64,000 bases of DNA from Lysobacter changpingensis (GCF_017308985.1 NZ_JADWPE010000003.1:620001-684000); one strand, 5' to 3'; positions 43,265 to 54,189 are shown, counted from the first letter of the stretch. Translations and numbers: made by a program. Notes: generated by a model from the sequence alone, not told the origin.

Positions 43265-44692
43265 ATGCTTCAACAACTCTGGGCGACCAAGCATCCCCAC
43301 GCCAGCCACACCGACGCCGAAGGACTGAGCCTGCACCGCACGCTCGGGCCCTGGGGCCTGACCGCGCTGGGCATCGGCGCGGTCATCGGCGGCGGCATCT
43401 TCGTCATCACCGGCCAGGCCGCGGCGAACCACGCCGGCCCGGCGATCATGCTGTCGTTCGTCCTCGCGGCGATCTGCTGCACCTTCTGCGCCCTGGCCTA
43501 CGCCGAATTCGCGGCGATGGTGCCGGTGTCCGGCAGCGCCTACACCTACACCTACGCGACGCTCGGCGAACTGGCCGCGTGGTTCATCGGCTGGATGCTG
43601 GTACTCGAATACGGCGTATCGGCGTCGGCGGTGGCGGTGAGCTGGACCGGCTATTTCCTCAGCCTCCTGCAACACTTCGACATCACCCTGCCAAGGGAAC
43701 TCGTCAGCGCCCCGCTCGATGGCCAGCTGCGCCCCACCGGCGCGATCGCCAACATTCCCGCGGCGGCGATCGTGCTGCTGCTGACGTGGCTGTGCTACGT
43801 TGGCATCCGCAAGTCGTCGGCCATGAACATGGCGATGGTCGTGCTCAAGACGGGCCTGATCCTGCTGGTGATCTTCGTCGGTTGGAAGTACGTGAATCCG
43901 GACTACTGGCACCCCTTCATTCCCGCCAACGAAGGTCCCGGCAAGTACGGCTGGGAAGGCGTGCTGCGCGGCGCGTCGATGGTGTTCTTCGCCTACATCG
44001 GTTTCGAGGCCGTCTCCGTCGCCGCGCAGGAATCGCACAAGCCGCAGCGCGACCTGCCCATCGGCATGCTCGCCTCGCTCGCCATCTGCACCGTGCTGTA
44101 CATCGCGATGGCCGCGGTGATGACCGGTCTTGTCCCCTTCAACCTGCTGGGCACGGACGAGCCGGTCGTGACCGCCGTTGCCGCGCATCCCGAGCTGGGC
44201 TGGTTGCGCGTGGTGGTGGAGATCGGCGCGCTGATCGGCCTGTCGTCGGTGGTGCTGGTGATGATCATCGGCCAGCCGCGCATCTTCATGATCATCGCGC
44301 GCGACGGCCTGCTGCCGCCGGTGTTCACCAAGATCCATCCCGAGTACCGCACGCCGCACATCAACACGGTGATCACCGGCATCGGCATCGCATTGCTGGC
44401 GGCGCTGTTCCCACTGGACGTGCTGGGCGAACTGACCTCGATGGGCACGCTGATCGCCTTCGCCGCGGTCTGCGGCGGCGTGCTGATCCTGCGCCGCACG
44501 CAGCCCGACCTGCCGCGGCCGTTCCGCATCCCGGCGGCATGGCTGATCTGCGGCGCCGGCATCCTCAGCTGCCTCGCCCTGCTCTCGACGATGACGGCCC
44601 ACAACTGGTTCCTGATGATCCTGTGGACCGCCGCCGGCTTCCTGATCTACTTCCTCTACGGCTACCGCCACAGCCGCCTGCGGCGCGGCTGA
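43265..44692 (+). CDS. APC-family amino-acid permease, second copy
   Basis: 475 residues from ATG 43265 (GGGAA upstream); an ATG at 43241 adds eight residues. It shares most motifs with the preceding permease ([54 protein letters not shown]), so the pair arose by tandem duplication. The divergence in the TM1 substrate loop (GGG versus GAG) and the middle loop suggests different substrates or regulation. Confidence 0.9.
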   Translation: MLQQLWATKHPHASHTDAEGLSLHRTLGPWGLTALGIGAVIGGGIFVITGQAAANHAGPAIMLSFVLAAICCTFCALAYAEFAAMVPVSGSAYTYTYATLGELAAWFIGWMLVLEYGVSASAVAVSWTGYFLSLLQHFDITLPRELVSAPLDGQLRPTGAIANIPAAAIVLLLTWLCYVGIRKSSAMNMAMVVLKTGLILLVIFVGWKYVNPDYWHPFIPANEGPGKYGWEGVLRGASMVFFAYIGFEAVSVAAQESHKPQRDLPIGMLASLAICTVLYIAMAAVMTGLVPFNLLGTDEPVVTAVAAHPELGWLRVVVEIGALIGLSSVVLVMIIGQPRIFMIIARDGLLPPVFTKIHPEYRTPHINTVITGIGIALLAALFPLDVLGELTSMGTLIAFAAVCGGVLILRRTQPDLPRPFRIPAAWLICGAGILSCLALLSTMTAHNWFLMILWTAAGFLIYFLYGYRHSRLRRG

Positions 44693-44711
44693 CGCCCGTT
44701 CCGGCCCACGC

Positions 44712-44742
44712 ACGAAGGCGCCCACGTGGCGCCTTCGTCGTT
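44712..44742 (+). terminator. Rho-independent-type terminator
   Basis: An 11-bp perfect stem (ACGAAGGCGCC and complement, 5-base loop) followed by CGTTT. Confidence 0.65.
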
Positions 44743-44849
44743 TCCAGGCGACCGCCGAACGCACGGGCGAGCCGGCACGAAAGGCGCGTCTTTCCGCCCA
44801 CGGGATGCCGGATTTCCCCTTCCGGAACGGTCCCTTACCACCGGTCCGC

Positions 44850-44855
44850 TACACT
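44850..44855 (+). promoter_or_regulatory. -10 box (TACACT) very close to mtnB start
   Basis: TACACT ends eight bases before the mtnB ATG, so transcription would begin at or next to the start codon. No Shine-Dalgarno is present, consistent with a leaderless mRNA. Confidence 0.4.
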
Positions 44856-44862
44856 TGCCGGC

Positions 44863-45501
44863 ATGAACGCCCCCCTTCCCTACGACTCCCAGCGCCTGGC
44901 GCATTGCGCCGGGGAAATCATCGTGAACGTGCGCGAGCTGTCGGCGCTGGGCTGGACGCCGGCGACCAGCAGCAACTTCTCGCGCCGCATGGACGAGCAG
45001 CACATCGCGATCACCGTCTCCGGCCGCGACAAGGGCAAGCTCACCGAGTCGGACATCATGGTGGTCGACCTCGAAGGCCGGCCGGTCGCCACCACCCAGA
45101 AATCCTCCGCCGAAACGCTGCTCCACACGCAGCTGTACAAGCGCTTCCCCGACATCGGCTGCGTCCTGCACACGCATTCGAAGGTGCAGACCGTCGCCTC
45201 GCGCCTGTACGCCGGCCCGGGGCACGTCCACCTGGAAGGCTACGAGCTCTTGAAAGCCTTCACCGGCAACACCACCCACGAGATCAGCGTCGAGCTCCCC
45301 GTGCTGCCCAACAGCCAGGACATGCACACGCTGGCCGCGCAGGTCGATTGCCTGCTCGACCGCCAGCAGATGTGGGGCTACCTGATCGACGGCCACGGCC
45401 TCTACGCCTGGGGCCGGGACATGCCGGAAGCCCGGCGCCACCTTGAAGCATTCGAATTCCTGCTCGGCTGCGAGCTTGAACTGAGGAGACTGCAGCGATG
45501 A
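44863..45501 (+). CDS. mtnB: Methylthioribulose-1-phosphate dehydratase
   Basis: 212 residues, class II aldolase fold. It dehydrates 5-methylthioribulose-1-phosphate in methionine salvage. Zn ligands are in [10 protein letters not shown] (two His) and the GHGLYAW His; the catalytic Glu region is KSSAETLLH. The start is the ATG that gives the family N-terminus. Its stop overlaps mtnD by four bases (ATGA). Confidence 0.92.
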   Translation: MNAPLPYDSQRLAHCAGEIIVNVRELSALGWTPATSSNFSRRMDEQHIAITVSGRDKGKLTESDIMVVDLEGRPVATTQKSSAETLLHTQLYKRFPDIGCVLHTHSKVQTVASRLYAGPGHVHLEGYELLKAFTGNTTHEISVELPVLPNSQDMHTLAAQVDCLLDRQQMWGYLIDGHGLYAWGRDMPEARRHLEAFEFLLGCELELRRLQR

Positions 45502-46055
45502 GCCGCCTGCGCATCTTTTCCGAGAACGACCCGTCCAACCCGCGCCTGTCCACCTCCGACCACGCCGAGATGGCGAAGGAACTGGAGAAGATCGGCGTGG
45601 CCTTCGAACAGTGGCAGGCGACCGCGCCGGTCGCGCCGGGCGATGCGCCCGAGACGATCATGGACGCCTATCGCGCCGACATCGACCGGCTCGTCCGCGA
45701 GCGCGGCTTCAAGACCGTCGACGTGGTGAGCATCGCGCCGGACAACCCGCAGCGCGAGGCGATGCGCACCAAGTTCCTCGACGAGCACTTCCACAAGGAA
45801 GACGAAGTGCGCTTCTTCGTCGCGGGCTCGGGCTTGTTCACCCTGCACGTCAACGACGAGGTGTACGAGGTGAAGTGCGAGCAGGGCGACCTGATCGCCG
45901 TGCCCGACAGCACGAAGCACTGGTTCGACATGGGCCCGGAACCGAGCTTCATCGCCATCCGCTTCTTCACCGAACCGGACGGCTGGGTCGGTCATTTCAC
46001 CGGCACCGACATCGCGCAGCGCTTCCCGCGCTTCGAGAAAGGCCAGGCGGGGTGA
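45498..46055 (+). CDS. mtnD: Acireductone dioxygenase
   Basis: 185 residues, cupin. The metal site of the Klebsiella enzyme is preserved exactly: His97, His99 and Glu103 (EHFHKEDE) and His141 (STKHWFD). With Fe(II) it yields formate and the methionine precursor 2-oxo acid; with Ni(II) the reaction differs. Translation is coupled to mtnB. A 127-base repeat-rich gap separates it from mtnC. Confidence 0.95.
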   Translation: MSRLRIFSENDPSNPRLSTSDHAEMAKELEKIGVAFEQWQATAPVAPGDAPETIMDAYRADIDRLVRERGFKTVDVVSIAPDNPQREAMRTKFLDEHFHKEDEVRFFVAGSGLFTLHVNDEVYEVKCEQGDLIAVPDSTKHWFDMGPEPSFIAIRFFTEPDGWVGHFTGTDIAQRFPRFEKGQAG

Positions 46056-46064
46056 TACGGCGAG

Positions 46065-46152
46065 AAACGAGCGGGGGGGAACGAGCAACGAGCGTCGCTC
46101 GCGTTTCGCTCCCTTCCTCGCGTTTGTCGTTCCTGCGCACTCGTTCCCGACT
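46065..46152. repeat. ACGAG-rich imperfect hairpin
   Basis: AACGAGCAACGAGCG on the left can pair with CGCTCGCGTTTCGCTC and further TCGTTCC units on the right. It resembles 34433-34490. It lies between mtnD and mtnC and may lower downstream expression. Confidence 0.5.
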
Positions 46153-46182
46153 TCCGATCACACCTCAGCTCCCACTTACTTC

Positions 46183-46884
46183 ATGACCGTAAAAGCCATC
46201 CTCACCGACATCGAAGGCACCACCAGCAGCATCTCGTTCGTGAAGGATGTGCTGTTCCCGTACGCACGACGCGCCCTGCCCCGCTTCGTCGCCGCGCGCG
46301 GCAGGGAGCCGGGGGTGCGCAAGTGGCTCGACGCCGTGGCGACCGAAAACGGCGGCATGTGCCAGGACGAGATGATCGTGGAGGTGCTGCAGGGCTGGAT
46401 CGACGAGGACCGCAAGCACACCGCGCTCAAGGCGCTGCAGGGCATGATCTGGGCCGACGGCTACCGCAACGTCGACTTCACCGCGCACATCTATCCCGAC
46501 GCGGCCAAGGCCCTGCGCGCATGGCATGCGGCCGGCCTGCCGCTGTACGTGTACTCCTCCGGCAGCGTGCCCGCGCAGCGGCTGTTCTTCGGCCATAGCG
46601 ATGCCGGCGACCTGACCACGCTGTTCTCCGGCTGGTACGACACCGAAGTTGGCGGCAAGCGCGAGGCGCGGAGCTATCGCAACATCGTCGAATCCATCGG
46701 CCTCCCGGCCGGCGAGATCCTGTTCCTGTCCGACGTCGTGGAAGAGCTCGACGCCGCGCGCGAGGCAGGATTGCAGACGGTGCTGATCGACCGGCTCGAG
46801 GATTACGCAACGCCGCGCACCGGCGAAGGTACGCACGGACACACGCGAGTCGAGACGTTCGCGGACATTTCGATCGGCCGATAG
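46183..46884 (+). CDS. mtnC: Enolase-phosphatase E1
   Basis: 233 residues, HAD superfamily. It enolises and dephosphorylates diketomethylthiopentyl-1-phosphate, the step between MtnB and MtnD. HAD motif I is LTDIEGTTS (Asp9, Glu11), motif II YSSGS, motif III Lys in [10 protein letters not shown], motif [13 protein letters not shown]. mtnA and mtnK are not in the window. Confidence 0.94.
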   Translation: MTVKAILTDIEGTTSSISFVKDVLFPYARRALPRFVAARGREPGVRKWLDAVATENGGMCQDEMIVEVLQGWIDEDRKHTALKALQGMIWADGYRNVDFTAHIYPDAAKALRAWHAAGLPLYVYSSGSVPAQRLFFGHSDAGDLTTLFSGWYDTEVGGKREARSYRNIVESIGLPAGEILFLSDVVEELDAAREAGLQTVLIDRLEDYATPRTGEGTHGHTRVETFADISIGR

Positions 46885-46912
46885 CGCCGCCCACGATCGC
46901 CTTTCGCCGCTA

Positions 46913-46958
46913 CGGGAGCATGCTCCCGACGACGGTGATCGCGACATGCGCGATCACC
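46913..46958. terminator. Two palindromes between convergent genes
   Basis: A perfect 16-bp palindrome (CGGGAGCATGCTCCCG, 46913-46928) and a 10-bp hairpin (GGTGATCGCG / CGCGATCACC, 46934-46958). The second contains the stop codon of the YdeI-family gene. Likely bidirectional transcript end. Confidence 0.6.
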
Positions 46959-47538
46959 CGTGGATCTTCTCCCCGCGCTCCAGCATCCCGACGAACTTCT
47001 CCACGCGCGCAGATTTCGTTTCCGGCTTCTTCGCCGTGTGCACGCGCCAGCAGAACGCGTAACGGTTGGTGCGATCCAGCGCGTCGAAGGCCTTGCGCGC
47101 CTTCGCGTTCTTCGCCAGTGCCGCGGCGAGTTCCGGCGGGATGTCCATGACGCTCGCCGCCTGGTACGCGGCGTCCCAGCGACCATCCGCCTTCGCCGCG
47201 TGGACCTCGCGCAATCCGGCCGGCTGCATGCGTCCGGCCGCGACCAGTCTCTCCACCCGCGCCACGTTGAGTTTCGACCACAGGCTCTTCGCCTTGCGCG
47301 GCGTGAAGCGCTGCAGGAAGTACTGCGCATCGCAGCTGCGCTTGAGCCCGTCGATCCAGCCATGGCACAGCGCCACGTCCAGCGCCTGCGAATAGCTCAC
47401 CGACGTCGCGCCCGTGTCCTTCTTCGCGATCTTCAGCCACACGCCCGCGTCATCGCCGTGCGCGCCGAGCCACTGCTCCCACGCCGCTTCGGTCCTGAAC
47501 AGCTTGATCGGCAGATCCGTCGGCGGTTGCACACTCAT
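46954..47538 (-). CDS. YdeI/OmpD-associated family protein
   Basis: 194 residues, cytosolic. Recognised by the family N-half (LFRTEAAWEQWLGAHG, WLKIAKKDTG, SYSQALDVALCHGWIDG) with a basic middle (FTPRKAKSLWSKLNV) and the C-terminal segment RTNRYAFCWRVHTAKKPETK. The family is linked to antimicrobial-peptide or bacteriocin tolerance in enterobacteria, but the molecular role is unknown. The ATG lies five bases after the stop of the phosphoesterase gene, so the two are probably co-transcribed. Confidence 0.85.
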   Translation of the reverse strand: MSVQPPTDLPIKLFRTEAAWEQWLGAHGDDAGVWLKIAKKDTGATSVSYSQALDVALCHGWIDGLKRSCDAQYFLQRFTPRKAKSLWSKLNVARVERLVAAGRMQPAGLREVHAAKADGRWDAAYQAASVMDIPPELAAALAKNAKARKAFDALDRTNRYAFCWRVHTAKKPETKSARVEKFVGMLERGEKIHG

Positions 47539-47543
47539 CGCGC

Positions 47544-49130
47544 CTACTCCCCTGCATCGTCCAGACGATAGCTTCCCTGCGCACGCTGCTCGCCCTGCCA
47601 GCGATCGAACGCGCGCACCTCGATGCGATGCTCGCCCACCGCAAGATCCGTCGGCAACGCACCACGCCACAGGTGCGTCGACGGGTCGGCTTCGGGCGAC
47701 CGGTCGTAGCCGCGCAGCGACGCCGCCGTATCGTCGGCAACGTTCTCCGCAAGCAGCTTCGGGTCCGGCTGCTCGACGCGCTTCATCGGCTTCCACGCAC
47801 CATCGTCGATACGGTACTCGACGCGGGTTTCGGCGTCGCCCATGTACACGTTCGCGAACACGCCGAACGCCGGATACGCGCCGCGACGCAGCACCTTCGG
47901 CGCATGCAGGCCGATCGCCTCATCCTTCGCACCACGCGCGACCACGTAGCGCAGCGAGTACGAACCATCCGGCCGGAACGTTGCCCACGCATGGCCGTTC
48001 GGCGTGCCGTCGCTCATCATCGTGTCGGGAATGCCCTGCGCATCCTTCACGCCCGACCAGAACGCGCCGCAGGTCGCACCGACGTTGTATTCGTGCAGCG
48101 GCTTTGCGCCGTGCCATCCGGTGGAAGCATCATGGAAATAGTGCCGCTGGTTGTGCGTGTGCGCGCTGAGCAGCAACACGTTCGGGCGATCGGCCAGCAG
48201 CGCGAACAACCGCTCGCGATCGGCACGACGGAACGTCTCGACGCCCGGCACCGGATCGAAGAGCGGGATGTGCACCGAGATCACCACGCGCCGCTCCTTC
48301 GGCAACGTCGCCAGGTACGCCTCCAGGAACGCGAACTGGTCCTCGCGCAATCCGCCGACGTAGGACGGCTTCTTCCCCGGCATGTACACCACGTCGTCCA
48401 TCACGATGAAGCTGGCCTGCGGCTCCTCCCACGCGTACGTATCCGGTCCGAACACGTTGCGGAAGCCGAGCAGCGCGTCCTCGTCGCGCGTGGCGTCGAA
48501 ATCCAGATCATGATTGCCCGCCACATGAAGCCACGGCACGCCGAGCTTCGCCGTCACGCGGTTCATCGCCGGATACAGCGACAGATCGTCGTTGACGATG
48601 TCGCCCATGCTGATGCCGAGCTGCGCGTCGTGTCGGCCGACGAGCGGATCGACGATGTCGCGTTCGTAGTAGCCCACGTCCACCATGCTCTTGGCCTGCG
48701 GATCGCCGAACACCAGCATCTTCAACTCGCCGGGCCGACGCGGGAGACGATGCAGTGCGAAGTCGTAGGACGCCTGCGGCGTGGTCGCGGGAATGCCGCC
48801 ATGGCGCAGCGACGGCGAGCCCAGCGGAAACAGGTGATGCCAGAACAGCGGCAGTCCGTTCGCACCGGTGGCGACGGCATGTCGCGGCGGCTTGACGACG
48901 AACAAGGTGCTGCCTTCACGCATCGGCAGCGTGTAAGCGCCCTGCGCGTCGGTGATCGCGAGCTCGCGGCCGTTGGAGACCTTCACGCCCTCGATGCCGC
49001 GCTCGCGCGCATCGCGCCGGCCGTTTGCATTCGCATCGTCGAACACGATGCCGGCAACGCTGGATTGCGCCGCCGCGTGGCCCGACACAGTCAACAGGGC
49101 GATGAGGACGACGGGAAGAACGTGCGGCAT
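47544..49130 (-). CDS. Exported calcineurin-like phosphoesterase
   Basis: 528 residues. Signal peptide (LPVVLIALLTVSGHAAAQ). An N-terminal beta domain of SdrD-B/carboxypeptidase-regulatory type (GIVFDDANANGRRDARERG) comes first. The metallophosphoesterase core has VFGDPQ, MGDIVND, AGNHDLD, SVHIP and SAHTHNQ, a complete dinuclear metal site. A C-terminal beta domain is present (AFGVFANVYMGDAETRVEYR). A periplasmic or surface phosphatase; substrate unknown. It lies 71 bases downstream of hisIE on the same strand with no obvious terminator between. Confidence 0.88.
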   Translation of the reverse strand: MPHVLPVVLIALLTVSGHAAAQSSVAGIVFDDANANGRRDARERGIEGVKVSNGRELAITDAQGAYTLPMREGSTLFVVKPPRHAVATGANGLPLFWHHLFPLGSPSLRHGGIPATTPQASYDFALHRLPRRPGELKMLVFGDPQAKSMVDVGYYERDIVDPLVGRHDAQLGISMGDIVNDDLSLYPAMNRVTAKLGVPWLHVAGNHDLDFDATRDEDALLGFRNVFGPDTYAWEEPQASFIVMDDVVYMPGKKPSYVGGLREDQFAFLEAYLATLPKERRVVISVHIPLFDPVPGVETFRRADRERLFALLADRPNVLLLSAHTHNQRHYFHDASTGWHGAKPLHEYNVGATCGAFWSGVKDAQGIPDTMMSDGTPNGHAWATFRPDGSYSLRYVVARGAKDEAIGLHAPKVLRRGAYPAFGVFANVYMGDAETRVEYRIDDGAWKPMKRVEQPDPKLLAENVADDTAASLRGYDRSPEADPSTHLWRGALPTDLAVGEHRIEVRAFDRWQGEQRAQGSYRLDDAGE

Positions 49131-49201
49131 GGCGGGACTCGGCACCGGGATCGCGGGATTATCGTCCGCGCCCGTGTCCGCCGGAAGTCGCGCGGCTTGC
49201 C

Positions 49202-49828
49202 TCAGCGGGCGTGACGCGCCTTCAGCAGCGCCTCGACGTCGGCCAGCCCGAGCCCGCGCGCGCGCAGCAGTACCAGCAGGTGGTACAGCAGATCGCCCGC
49301 TTCGTCCATCAGTTCCTCGTCGCCCTGCGCCACCGCGGCCAGCGCGGTCTCGACACCCTCCTCGCCCACCTTCTGCGCGATCCGGCGGATGCCACCGTCG
49401 AACAGCCGCGTGGTGTAGCTGTCGGCGGGGCGCTCGCGTTCGCGCTGCGCTATGAGGACGTCGAGTTCGTGCAGGAACGGCTGCGCCCCGCCCGGCGCCT
49501 GCGCGAAACAGCTTTCGCGTCCAAGGTGGCAGGTCGGCCCATGCGGTCGCGCCGTCACCAGCAGCGTGTCGCGATCGCAATCCACGTCGATGGCAACGAG
49601 ATCGAGGTAATGGCCGGAGGTTTCGCCCTTCGTCCATTGCGCGTTGCGGCTGCGGCTGAAGAACGTGACGTGCCCGCTGTCGAGCGTGGTGCGCAGCGCG
49701 GTGGCATCCATGTAGCCGAGCATCAGCACGCGCAAGGTGTCCGCATCCTGCACGATCGCGGGCAGCATGCCGCCCTGCTTGTCCCATGCGAGCGTTTCGA
49801 TCGCGATGGACGAACGTTCAACCGACAT
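49202..49828 (-). CDS. hisIE: Bifunctional phosphoribosyl-AMP cyclohydrolase / phosphoribosyl-ATP pyrophosphatase
   Basis: 208 residues. HisI half (about 1-112) with the Zn motif region [10 protein letters not shown] and CHLGRESCF; HisE half (about 115-208) with the acidic helix motif [12 protein letters not shown] and [14 protein letters not shown]. Together they do steps 2 and 3 of histidine synthesis. Last his gene; it overlaps hisF by 11 bases. Confidence 0.95.
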   Translation of the reverse strand: MSVERSSIAIETLAWDKQGGMLPAIVQDADTLRVLMLGYMDATALRTTLDSGHVTFFSRSRNAQWTKGETSGHYLDLVAIDVDCDRDTLLVTARPHGPTCHLGRESCFAQAPGGAQPFLHELDVLIAQRERERPADSYTTRLFDGGIRRIAQKVGEEGVETALAAVAQGDEELMDEAGDLLYHLLVLLRARGLGLADVEALLKARHAR

Positions 49829-50594
49829 CGCGCACCTCGATGCCCTGCCCGCGCAGGTACCGTTTGAGTTCGGGAATCCGCACCGCCCCGGAGTGGAACA
49901 CGCTCGCCGCAAGCGCCGCATCGACATCGGCCTGCGCGAACGCCTGCGCGAAATGCGCGATCGTCCCCGCGCCGCCGGACGCCACCAGCGGCACCGCACA
50001 GCGCTCGCGCACGGCGCGCAACTGTTCGATGTCGTAGCCCTGCCGCACGCCATCGCTGCCCATGCAGTTGAGCACGATCTCGCCCGCGCCACGCTCCTGC
50101 GCTTCGACGACCCAGTCGAGCGTGCGCTTCGGCAACGCGCGCGTGCGTGAGGGATCGCCGGTGTACTGGCGCACGCGCCATTCGCCGTCCGCGTCGCGCA
50201 GGCTGTCGATGCCCACCACAACGCACTGCACACCGAACACGTCGGCGATCTCGCCAATCAGCGCGGGCCGTTCCAGCGCCGGCGTGTTGATCGACACCTT
50301 GTCCGCACCCGCGTGCAGCACCGCACGCGCATCCTCGACCGTGCGGATGCCGCCCGCCACGCAGAACGGAATGTCGATCACGCGTGCGACGCGCTCCACC
50401 CACTGCCGGTCCACGCTGCGGCCTTCGGGGCTCGCGGTGATGTCGTAGAACACGAGTTCGTCGGCGCCCTCATCGCGATAACGCAATGCGAGCTCGACGA
50501 TATCGCCCATGTCCACGTGATCGCGGAAGCGCACGCCCTTCACGACGCGGCCATCGCGAACATCCAGGCACGGCACGATCCGGCGGCTCAGCAT
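49818..50594 (-). CDS. hisF: Imidazole glycerol phosphate synthase, cyclase subunit
   Basis: 258 residues, (beta/alpha)8 barrel. Catalytic Asp in [14 protein letters not shown] and the second in [13 protein letters not shown]; phosphate loops [10 protein letters not shown] and ASGGAGT. It uses ammonia from HisH. It overlaps hisA by seven bases. Confidence 0.96.
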   Translation of the reverse strand: MLSRRIVPCLDVRDGRVVKGVRFRDHVDMGDIVELALRYRDEGADELVFYDITASPEGRSVDRQWVERVARVIDIPFCVAGGIRTVEDARAVLHAGADKVSINTPALERPALIGEIADVFGVQCVVVGIDSLRDADGEWRVRQYTGDPSRTRALPKRTLDWVVEAQERGAGEIVLNCMGSDGVRQGYDIEQLRAVRERCAVPLVASGGAGTIAHFAQAFAQADVDAALAASVFHSGAVRIPELKRYLRGQGIEVRDVG

Positions 50595-51364
50595 GCCTGT
50601 GTCCTCTTCAGCGCTTCATCGAGCGCGAAGCGTCCTTCGATCAGCGCCTTGCCCAGCACCGCCCCCGCGCAGCCGGCGCTGCGCGCGTCTTCGATGTCGT
50701 CGACACCGCGCACGCCGCCGGACGCCTGCACGCGCAGGTTTGGCGCCAGCGCGGACAGATGCCGATACAGCGCGATGCCCGGGCCCGCGAGCATGCCGTC
50801 GCGCGCGATGTCGGTGCACAGCACGTTGCGCACACCGCCGTCCGCGACGCGCTGCACCAGTGCATCGAGTTCGACGCCGCTGTCCTGCGTCCAGCCCGCG
50901 GTCGGCAGGCGCCACGCGCCGGACGCGTCCTGCCGCGCATCGAGCGCAACCGTGATGCGATCCGCTCCGAAGCGTTCGACCCAGCGCAGCACGCGTTCCG
51001 GTTCGCGCACCGCAAGCGATCCGACCACGACGCGTTCGGCGCCGGCATCGAGGATCATCGCGACGTCGTCCTCGCTGCGCACGCCACCGCCGGTCTGCAC
51101 GCGCAATCCGGTTCGCGCGACCACCTCGCGCACCAGCGGGTGCAGCGTGTAACCGCCTTCACGCGCGGCGTCCAGGTCGACCAGATGCAACCACCGCGCA
51201 CCGGCGGCCGCATACTGCGATGCGAGCTCGATCGGCGACGGCGCATAGCGCGTCTCGCGCGCGTAGTCGCCCTGGTGCAATCGCACGACTCGGCCGTCGC
51301 GCACGTCGATGGCGGGATACAGTTCGAAGGCGATGTCCCGCATCGCTGGCGAAGGCACGTTCAT
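50588..51364 (-). CDS. hisA: ProFAR isomerase
   Basis: 258 residues, half-barrel duplication fold like His[21 protein letters not shown] holds the first catalytic Asp; [13 protein letters not shown] the second; GGGVRSEDD and [10 protein letters not shown] bind phosphate. The start overlaps the hisH stop (ATGA); [10 protein letters not shown] at 51343 is a possible shorter start. Confidence 0.95.
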   Translation of the reverse strand: MNVPSPAMRDIAFELYPAIDVRDGRVVRLHQGDYARETRYAPSPIELASQYAAAGARWLHLVDLDAAREGGYTLHPLVREVVARTGLRVQTGGGVRSEDDVAMILDAGAERVVVGSLAVREPERVLRWVERFGADRITVALDARQDASGAWRLPTAGWTQDSGVELDALVQRVADGGVRNVLCTDIARDGMLAGPGIALYRHLSALAPNLRVQASGGVRGVDDIEDARSAGCAGAVLGKALIEGRFALDEALKRTQAC

Positions 51365-51963
51365 GCCGCCTCCATCGCGAGGAAGTTCGCGAGCAGGCGC
51401 TGCCCGGTCGCGGCCGAACGTTCCGGATGGAATTGCGCACCGAAGCGGAGACCACGTCCGGCGACGGCGGTGAATGCACTGCCGTACTCGCTGCTCGCAA
51501 GCGTGTCCTCGTTGGGCGGCGCGGCGAAGCCATGCACGAAGTACGCCCATTCGCCGTTCGCGATGCCATCGAGCAGCGGCGAGGCGCGCTCGCATCGCAA
51601 GCGGTTCCAGCCCATGTGCGGCACGCGCAGGCCGGGGCGCGGCGGCATGCGTCCAATGCGTCCACGCAGCACGCCAAGCCCTTCCACGTCGCCTTCCTCC
51701 GAGGATTCGTACAGCAGTTGCATGCCCAGGCAGATGCCGAGCAGCGGCGCTTCGAGCGACCGGATCGTCTCCACCAGGCCGAGTTCGTGCAGGCGCCGCA
51801 TTGCCGGCGCGGCGGCGCCGACGCCCGGCAGGATGACGCGCGGCGCGTTGGCGATGGTGTCCGCGTCGGCGCTCAACACCGCACGTGCGCCCACGCGCTC
51901 CAGCGCATAACGCACCGAACCGATGTTGCCGCCGCCCCAGTCGATGAGAACGACGTCGGTCAT
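51361..51963 (-). CDS. hisH: Imidazole glycerol phosphate synthase, glutaminase subunit
   Basis: 200 residues, class I glutamine amidotransferase. Nucleophile Cys78 in [10 protein letters not shown], with His and Glu in QFHPERS near the end. It feeds ammonia to HisF. The start codon overlaps the stop of a 12-codon ORF (51960-51998) rather than the hisB stop. Confidence 0.95.
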   Translation of the reverse strand: MTDVVLIDWGGGNIGSVRYALERVGARAVLSADADTIANAPRVILPGVGAAAPAMRRLHELGLVETIRSLEAPLLGICLGMQLLYESSEEGDVEGLGVLRGRIGRMPPRPGLRVPHMGWNRLRCERASPLLDGIANGEWAYFVHGFAAPPNEDTLASSEYGSAFTAVAGRGLRFGAQFHPERSAATGQRLLANFLAMEAA

Positions 51964-51998
51964 GATTGCCAGCTCTTGAATGTCACGTTGAAGCTCAT
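51960..51998 (-). CDS. 12-codon ORF bridging hisB and hisH
   Basis: In the only wide gap of the his operon (49 bases between hisB and hisH) an ATG at 51998 reads [12 protein letters not shown] and stops with a TGA that overlaps the hisH ATG by four bases, the same ATGA junction used elsewhere in the operon. GGCGGA lies a few bases before its start. It may simply deliver ribosomes to hisH. Peptide function is not implied. Confidence 0.45.
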   Translation of the reverse strand: MSFNVTFKSWQS

Positions 51999-52012
51999 GC
52001 GAATTCCGCCCC

Positions 52013-53092
52013 TCAGAGCGTGCCCTTGGTGCTCGGCAGCTCGCGCCCCTCGCGTTTGACGGCCTGGCGCAACGCGCGCGCGACCGCCTTGAAGCAGGCT
52101 TCGACCTTGTGGTGATCGTTGTCGCCGTCCACGCGCAGGTTGAGGTTGAGTCCAGCGGTTTCGCACAGCGAGCGGAAGAAATGCGGGACGAGTTCGGTCG
52201 GCAGCCCGCCCACGCGTTCGCGCGCGAACGCGCCTTCGAATACGAAGTACGGGCGGCCGGAGAAGTCCAGCGCCGCGCTCGCCAGCGATTCGTCCATCGG
52301 CAGCGTGAAACCGTAGCGACCGATGCCGCGCTTGTCGCCCAGCGCTTCGCGCAGGGCCTGGCCGAGCGCGAGCGCGCTGTCCTCGACCGTGTGGTGTTCG
52401 TCGATGTGCAGGTCGCCGTCGCAGCGAAGCTCCAGCGCGATGCCGCCATGCTTGCCGATCTGTTCGAGCATGTGGTCGAAGAAACCGAGCCCGGTCGACA
52501 CCTTCGGGTCCGCGTTGCGGTCGAGATCGACCGCGACCTCGATGCGTGTCTCGCGCGTGTTGCGCGTCACGCGCGCGGTTCGCGGCGCATCGGCCAGCGC
52601 ATGTGCGATGCCGCTCCAGTCCCACTCGCCGCCGAATTGTGGCGTGCGCAGCTGGAACGCGCGGATCCCGAGGTTGCGGGCGAAGGCGTTGTCGGTCTCG
52701 CGATCGCCCACCATGGCCGAACGCGTCCAGTCGATCCCGCGATCGCGCAGCAGCGGAAGTGCGAGCGCGATGCCCGGCTTGCGCGTGGCCGCGTTCTCCG
52801 CCGGCAGGCTCGTGTCGATGAGCACGTCGCGGAACACGATGCCCTGGCTCTCGAACACCTGCATCATCAAGCCATGCGGGCCATCGAAATCGGCCCGCGG
52901 GAAGGCGTCGGTGCCCAGGCCATCCTGGTTGGTGACCATCACGAACTGGTAGCCGGCATCGCGCAGGCGCAGCATCGCCGGGATCACGCCCGGCACGAAA
53001 CGCAGCTTGTCGAAGCGGTCGATCTGGAAGTCGGACGGTTCCTCGATCAGCGTCCCATCGCGATCGACGAACAGGATGGGCGTCGTGTTCAT
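52013..53092 (-). CDS. hisB: Bifunctional histidinol-phosphatase / imidazoleglycerol-phosphate dehydratase
   Basis: 359 residues. N-terminal HAD phosphatase ([30 protein letters not shown]) and C-terminal dehydratase ([34 protein letters not shown]), with the metal-binding His clusters intact. This gammaproteobacterial fusion does steps 6 and 8. The start overlaps the hisC stop (ATGA). Confidence 0.96.
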   Translation of the reverse strand: MNTTPILFVDRDGTLIEEPSDFQIDRFDKLRFVPGVIPAMLRLRDAGYQFVMVTNQDGLGTDAFPRADFDGPHGLMMQVFESQGIVFRDVLIDTSLPAENAATRKPGIALALPLLRDRGIDWTRSAMVGDRETDNAFARNLGIRAFQLRTPQFGGEWDWSGIAHALADAPRTARVTRNTRETRIEVAVDLDRNADPKVSTGLGFFDHMLEQIGKHGGIALELRCDGDLHIDEHHTVEDSALALGQALREALGDKRGIGRYGFTLPMDESLASAALDFSGRPYFVFEGAFARERVGGLPTELVPHFFRSLCETAGLNLNLRVDGDNDHHKVEACFKAVARALRQAVKREGRELPSTKGTL

Positions 53093-54189
53093 GCGCGCGA
53101 CTCCAGCACCGACAGCACCGTCGCATTCTGCTGCGGCGTTCCCACGCTGATGCGCAGCGCGTCGCCGAGGCCCGGCGCGGCGCGCATGTCGCGCACGACG
53201 ATGCCTGCGTCGAGGAGGCGATCGAATGCGGACTGCGCATCGTCGAAGCGCGCCAGCACGAAGTTCGCCCGCGAGGCGTACACGCGTCGAACGCCGGGCA
53301 GTTCCGCGAGTTTCTCCTCAAGCGCGTCGCGTTCGGCGCGCACGATGCCGATGCGCGATCGCGTCCGCGATGCCGCTTCCGTCGCGAGTGCACGCAGCGC
53401 CTCGTCCGTGCACGCCGCAGGCAACGGATACGGCGCCTGGCAACGGCGCAGCACTTCGATCAGTGCGGCATCGGCGACGACGACACCGATGCGCGCCGCG
53501 GCCAGCGCGTGCGCCTTCGACAGCGTGCGCAGCACGGCCACGTTGCGGCAGGTGGCGATCAGTTGCGTTGCGGAGGGTGCGTCGGCGAACTCGATGTAGG
53601 CCTCGTCGACCACGACCAGCGCCTGGTCTTCAAGGCGACGGGCGAGCGCGGCGATCGCGTCGAGCGGAAGCAGCGCGCCGGTCGGATTCCCGGGCGAACA
53701 CAGGAACACGATGCGCGCGCCCTGCGCGAGCGCGGCATCGCCGATGGCAGCGAAATCGCAGCGCCACTCGCGGTCGTTCTCGCGCAGCGGCACGTCGATC
53801 ACGCGCGTGCCGTGCAGGCGCGCGCTCACCGCATACATGCCGAAGGTCGGCGTGCTGACGACGATGGCATCGCCGCCTGGCCGGCACACGGCGCGCACCA
53901 GCAGGTCGATGCCTTCATCGCTGCCGCGACCGGCGAGCAGCTGCTCCGGCGCGCAGTCGTAGAGTGCGGCGAGCGCTTCTCGCAGCGCCTGCGGTTGCGG
54001 ATCGGGATAGCGGCGCAGCATGCCGTCGGCGTCCGAGGGATTCGGCCATGGGGATTCGTTGGCATTGAGCCAGATCTCGCCCTGCAGGCGATCGCTGCGC
54101 GCCGAGCGGTAGCCGCCGAAATCGCGCAGGTCTTCGCGCACCAGCGCGAGCGGACCCGTGGCGATGTTCTCGTTCACGACCGCGTTCAC
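53089..54189 (-). CDS. hisC: Histidinol-phosphate aminotransferase, GTG start
   Basis: 366 residues, PLP fold type I. PLP Lys in [15 protein letters not shown], the Asp/Tyr pair in [10 protein letters not shown], and LNANESPW near the N-terminus, typical of HisC. GTG at 54187-54189 overlaps the hisD TGA (GTGA). Confidence 0.94.
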   Translation of the reverse strand: MNAVVNENIATGPLALVREDLRDFGGYRSARSDRLQGEIWLNANESPWPNPSDADGMLRRYPDPQPQALREALAALYDCAPEQLLAGRGSDEGIDLLVRAVCRPGGDAIVVSTPTFGMYAVSARLHGTRVIDVPLRENDREWRCDFAAIGDAALAQGARIVFLCSPGNPTGALLPLDAIAALARRLEDQALVVVDEAYIEFADAPSATQLIATCRNVAVLRTLSKAHALAAARIGVVVADAALIEVLRRCQAPYPLPAACTDEALRALATEAASRTRSRIGIVRAERDALEEKLAELPGVRRVYASRANFVLARFDDAQSAFDRLLDAGIVVRDMRAAPGLGDALRISVGTPQQNATVLSVLESRA

